A DNA stretch of 64,000 nucleotides from Tetramitus jugosus (Eukaryota; Heterolobosea; Eutetramitea; Acrasida; Vahlkampfiidae), in the NCBI GenBank assembly GCA_937625935.1, contig OW569358.1, positions 310,001 to 374,000 on the forward strand, given 5' to 3'. The position numbers and the translations under genes are program-made. Below, in pieces: positions 61,670-64,000 of this stretch (within the stretch, counting starts at the first letter, position 1; each line of letters starts with the position of its first letter). Under the pieces are notes generated by a model, which did not search any database, was not told where the DNA came from, and saw only the letters and a list, made by a program, of their open reading frames with translations.

Positions 61670-62770
61670 ATGATGGATTCCACAACAAGTCACTTCTCAC
61701 ATCTCTCTTCATTGCCTATACTATCGGAGCTCAAGAGAAGTAATTGCAAGAATATTTTGATTGCAGGCTGCGGAGGAGGTTTCGATGTTTACTCTGGTCT
61801 ACCTGTTTACTTTGCATTGAAGAAGGACACTGATTTTGAGTCTGTTGTGCTGGCTAATTTGACATTTAGTTCGCTGGATCATTTACAAAACGATGGATTG
61901 ACCAATCATTTGGATATCATTGTGCCTCCGAGCAAGTGGAACAATTTGGAAAAGTTTGCATGTCACATGGTTCACTCCAAGTCAGACAATCGATCACTCG
62001 GGTATTTTCCAGAGAAATATTTGTGCCAATACTTGGTCGAAGCTCATGGAGAACATGAAACAGATTGTGTGACGTATACATTTGATCGTTCCAATGGTGT
62101 TCGTTCCTTGACCAAGAGTTACGAAGCAATCATAACGAAACATAATATTGATGCTGTTATTATCGTAGATGGAGGCACAGATTCACTAATGAGAGGTGAT
62201 GAAAAGGAGTTAGGATCACCAGAAGAAGATGCTTTGACGATTGCATCAGTGTACAATATATCAACAGACGTGTTGCCCATGGACAATAGGTTCTTAATGG
62301 CAATAGGGTTCGGCGTCGATACGTTCCACGGCGTCAACCACTATCACTTTTTGGAGAATGTAGCTTCAATTGCAAGAAAGTATCCAAATGGTTACTTGGG
62401 TGCTTTTTCCCTATTGAAGCAGATGCAGGAGTTTCAGCACTTCAAGGATGCCTGTAATTTCTCATTCTCTAAAATGAGTCAGTACCCATCAATTGTCTCG
62501 AGCTCTATTATATCTGCTGTTGAAGGACATTATGGAGACTACCATGCCATACCAGACAGAACAAGTGGCAGCAAGTTGTACATTCACCCCTTGATGTCAA
62601 TGTATTGGACTTTCCGTGTTGCGCCAGTCTTCACCGAAAGCACCTACATGTTCAAGTTGTTGGAAACAGACAATAGAGATGAGGTGAACTATTGCTTGAA
62701 CAAGTATCGAACAAACCTGCAAAAGAACCAGCCTCATCTCATCAGACAACCTCAGAACCTGCCAGTCTAA
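61670..62770 (+). CDS. DUF1152-family protein
   Basis: 366 residues of a domain found mostly in bacteria and archaea. Motifs: NILIAGCGGGFDVYSGLPV near the N-terminus, a Gly-rich nucleotide-like loop; VDGGTDSLMRGDEKELGSPEEDA in the middle, a highly conserved acidic loop; and GFGVDTFHGVNHYHF. Biochemical function is unknown in the family. The gene is intronless and has a MMDST start. The scarce eukaryotic distribution makes horizontal transfer from a prokaryote plausible, but codon use does not look different from neighbours by eye. Confidence 0.72.
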   Translation: MMDSTTSHFSHLSSLPILSELKRSNCKNILIAGCGGGFDVYSGLPVYFALKKDTDFESVVLANLTFSSLDHLQNDGLTNHLDIIVPPSKWNNLEKFACHMVHSKSDNRSLGYFPEKYLCQYLVEAHGEHETDCVTYTFDRSNGVRSLTKSYEAIITKHNIDAVIIVDGGTDSLMRGDEKELGSPEEDALTIASVYNISTDVLPMDNRFLMAIGFGVDTFHGVNHYHFLENVASIARKYPNGYLGAFSLLKQMQEFQHFKDACNFSFSKMSQYPSIVSSSIISAVEGHYGDYHAIPDRTSGSKLYIHPLMSMYWTFRVAPVFTESTYMFKLLETDNRDEVNYCLNKYRTNLQKNQPHLIRQPQNLPV

Positions 62771-62966
62771 TTTATCACCACACCTATTCCTCATTCCTCC
62801 GACAGTAAAGTATTCAAATTGCTTGAAGGTTCAATAAAAATTTTCACACCAACAAAAAATTTCTCCACACACGCGAAACTAAAATTCAGCAAACAACACA
62901 CCATCTCACACATTTGAAGAGTGAAACACAACTGAACGAACGAACAATAACAACAAAAACAAAAAA

Positions 62967-64000
62967 ATGACAGTCGGTGTGATGCATATACAGATGGCTG
63001 AGTGTTCAGATGATGAACTACCACCATCACTTCATGAAATTGAAGAAGAAACCATTCCTACCAAGTACCCTCACTTGAAGAAGCAACAAAAACAGGGAAT
63101 ATATGACAATCAATTGCGTTATTTGTGTGGAGGGCGATTCATATCGAAACCAATCTTTTTGAACAATGGTCAACTGTTTGCTATTGCTCAATCCACCAAT
63201 GTCAAAGTATACTCTGCACAGACTGGTCAATTTGTTGCGAATTTGCCACATGAAAAAGTGTTGACCGTTTTGGCTCATCCAGACAATGCAAAACAGGTAA
63301 TTATTCTCTCATTCTCTCGCCATCAACAAATGGATGATGATTCTATCGTGTGTGTTTTGTGTGTTTTGTGTGAAAATGATGATATCTGACAACAATATAT
63401 TTTTCTTTCGCTCGCAACAACAACAACAACAACAACAGGTATTCACAGCTTCAACAGATGGTTCCATTAAGCTTTGGAACATTATGAATGAGAACCTAGT
63501 GTCAGAGTATGACTTGGAGATGAATGGAGTGACTCACTTTGCTATATCATGTGTCGACAAAATCAATCCTTTGCTTGTTCGTGGTTTCGTTGCTGTCAAT
63601 CAATCTTCGACCGCTTCTTCATCATTCTATCAGATTGGTCTCTACACGGATGAGACAAACAAGGTGACTATTCAAAAATCGTCAAAAGTGACCGATATTC
63701 GCAGCGAATTCTCTCAATTCACATTGGCCCAGGATCACTCCATGATTCTCGTCTCTGATCGCAACAAATTGAACGTTTACGATTTACAAGATGACTTTTA
63801 TTCGAACAATAGGTCAAAGAGAGCAAACAACATTACTCACAAGCACATTATCACATGTGTCGCACATAACGCAAAGAGAAATTTGATTGCATTTGGTGAT
63901 GAGAGAGGTGCCATCATGGTGTATCACCCTAGTGGAGCTCACAGCTTACTCCATTGGCATCCTGTTGTCGTTAACAGTTTGGACTTTAGTTCCGATGGCA
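62967..64000 (+). CDS. WDR75: WDR75/Nan1-like WD40 protein, truncated by the window edge
   Basis: Beginning of a t-UTP/UtpA-complex component needed for U3-dependent pre-rRNA processing and Pol I transcription. Exon 1 is 62967-63296 (110 codons), intron 63297-63438 (GTAATT...CAACAG, 142 nt), exon 2 runs from 63439 past the end. WD repeats appear: CGGRFISKPIFLNNGQLFAIAQSTNVKVYSAQTG, then TASTDGSIKLWN, and ITCVAHNAKRNLIAFGDERGAIMVYHPSG followed by LLHWHPVVVNSLDFSSDG, which matches the LHWH segment characteristic of WDR75. About 297 residues visible. The acceptor is preceded by a CAA repeat. Confidence 0.8.
63415..63438. repeat. CAA microsatellite at a splice acceptor
   Basis: About eight CAA copies run straight into the CAG acceptor of the WDR75 intron. 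Repeat length could affect which CAG is used. Confidence 0.85.

Noticed and set aside
63411-63438. CAA array considered as a CRISPR-like or satellite repeat
   Set aside because: A simple trinucleotide run of about 24 bp without spacers.

Overview
The window is a gene-dense stretch (about 32 protein genes in 64 kb, both strands) of a unicellular eukaryote nuclear genome. Short GT-AG introns (70 to 189 nt) occur in a minority of genes, spacers are mostly under 150 bp, the leaders are CAA-rich, and Asn/Gln/His homopolymers are common. These features together with an axonemal ruler gene (CCDC39), RNA polymerase II, Mediator kinase and nuclear-pore genes fit an amoeboflagellate such as Naegleria (Heterolobosea). 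That assignment is an inference from gene content and style; no marker gene in the window proves it. I saw no tRNA, rRNA, transposon, integron or CRISPR array.

Layout. 1-10.9 kb: an orphan 985-residue protein, an FG nucleoporin of NUP42 type divergent from an ELYS-like nucleoporin, the ciliary coiled-coil protein CCDC39, and a DNAJC17-type splicing co-chaperone. 10.9-25.5 kb: an asteroid/ASTE1-type XPG nuclease, SDHAF3, a TMEM135/Tim17-like membrane protein, two large orphans around a secreted class-3 lipase, and two tandem paralogous membrane proteins of unknown function. 25.5-39.7 kb: fatty aldehyde dehydrogenase (ALDH3), CDK8, an SLC26 anion transporter, a 1.3-kb stretch holding a frameshifted gene remnant, a low-complexity protein with a possible papain-like fold, tetrameric polyubiquitin, a TPR-SET methyltransferase and a membrane-anchored metallophosphoesterase. 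39.7-64 kb: an MFS transporter, a tail-anchored CDGSH iron-sulfur protein, a small 2TM-like protein, an ankyrin/sensor/cyclase-like receptor, a VIT-VWA-TPR-DUF2135 protein, a formin, a Gln/His-rich protein with a SUMO-interacting-like motif, RPB3, mitochondrial FolD, a DEX1-like FG-GAP protein, a START lipid-binding protein, a DUF1152 protein, and the beginning of WDR75.

Genes are mostly housekeeping and unlinked in pathway; there is no operon-like system. The most interesting signals are: (i) the stop codon TAA lies inside an AATAAA hexamer in eight genes, which suggests stop-embedded polyadenylation signals; (ii) E2F-like TTTSSCGC sites recur in short promoters; (iii) the receptor cyclase has lost both metal-binding aspartates; (iv) two rapidly diverging tandem paralogs with tiny first exons have no recognised family; (v) two nucleoporin genes appear to share one divergent promoter. 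Several starts were moved downstream because the longest open frame begins at TTG or inside a CAA-rich leader; these choices are stated in the entries.
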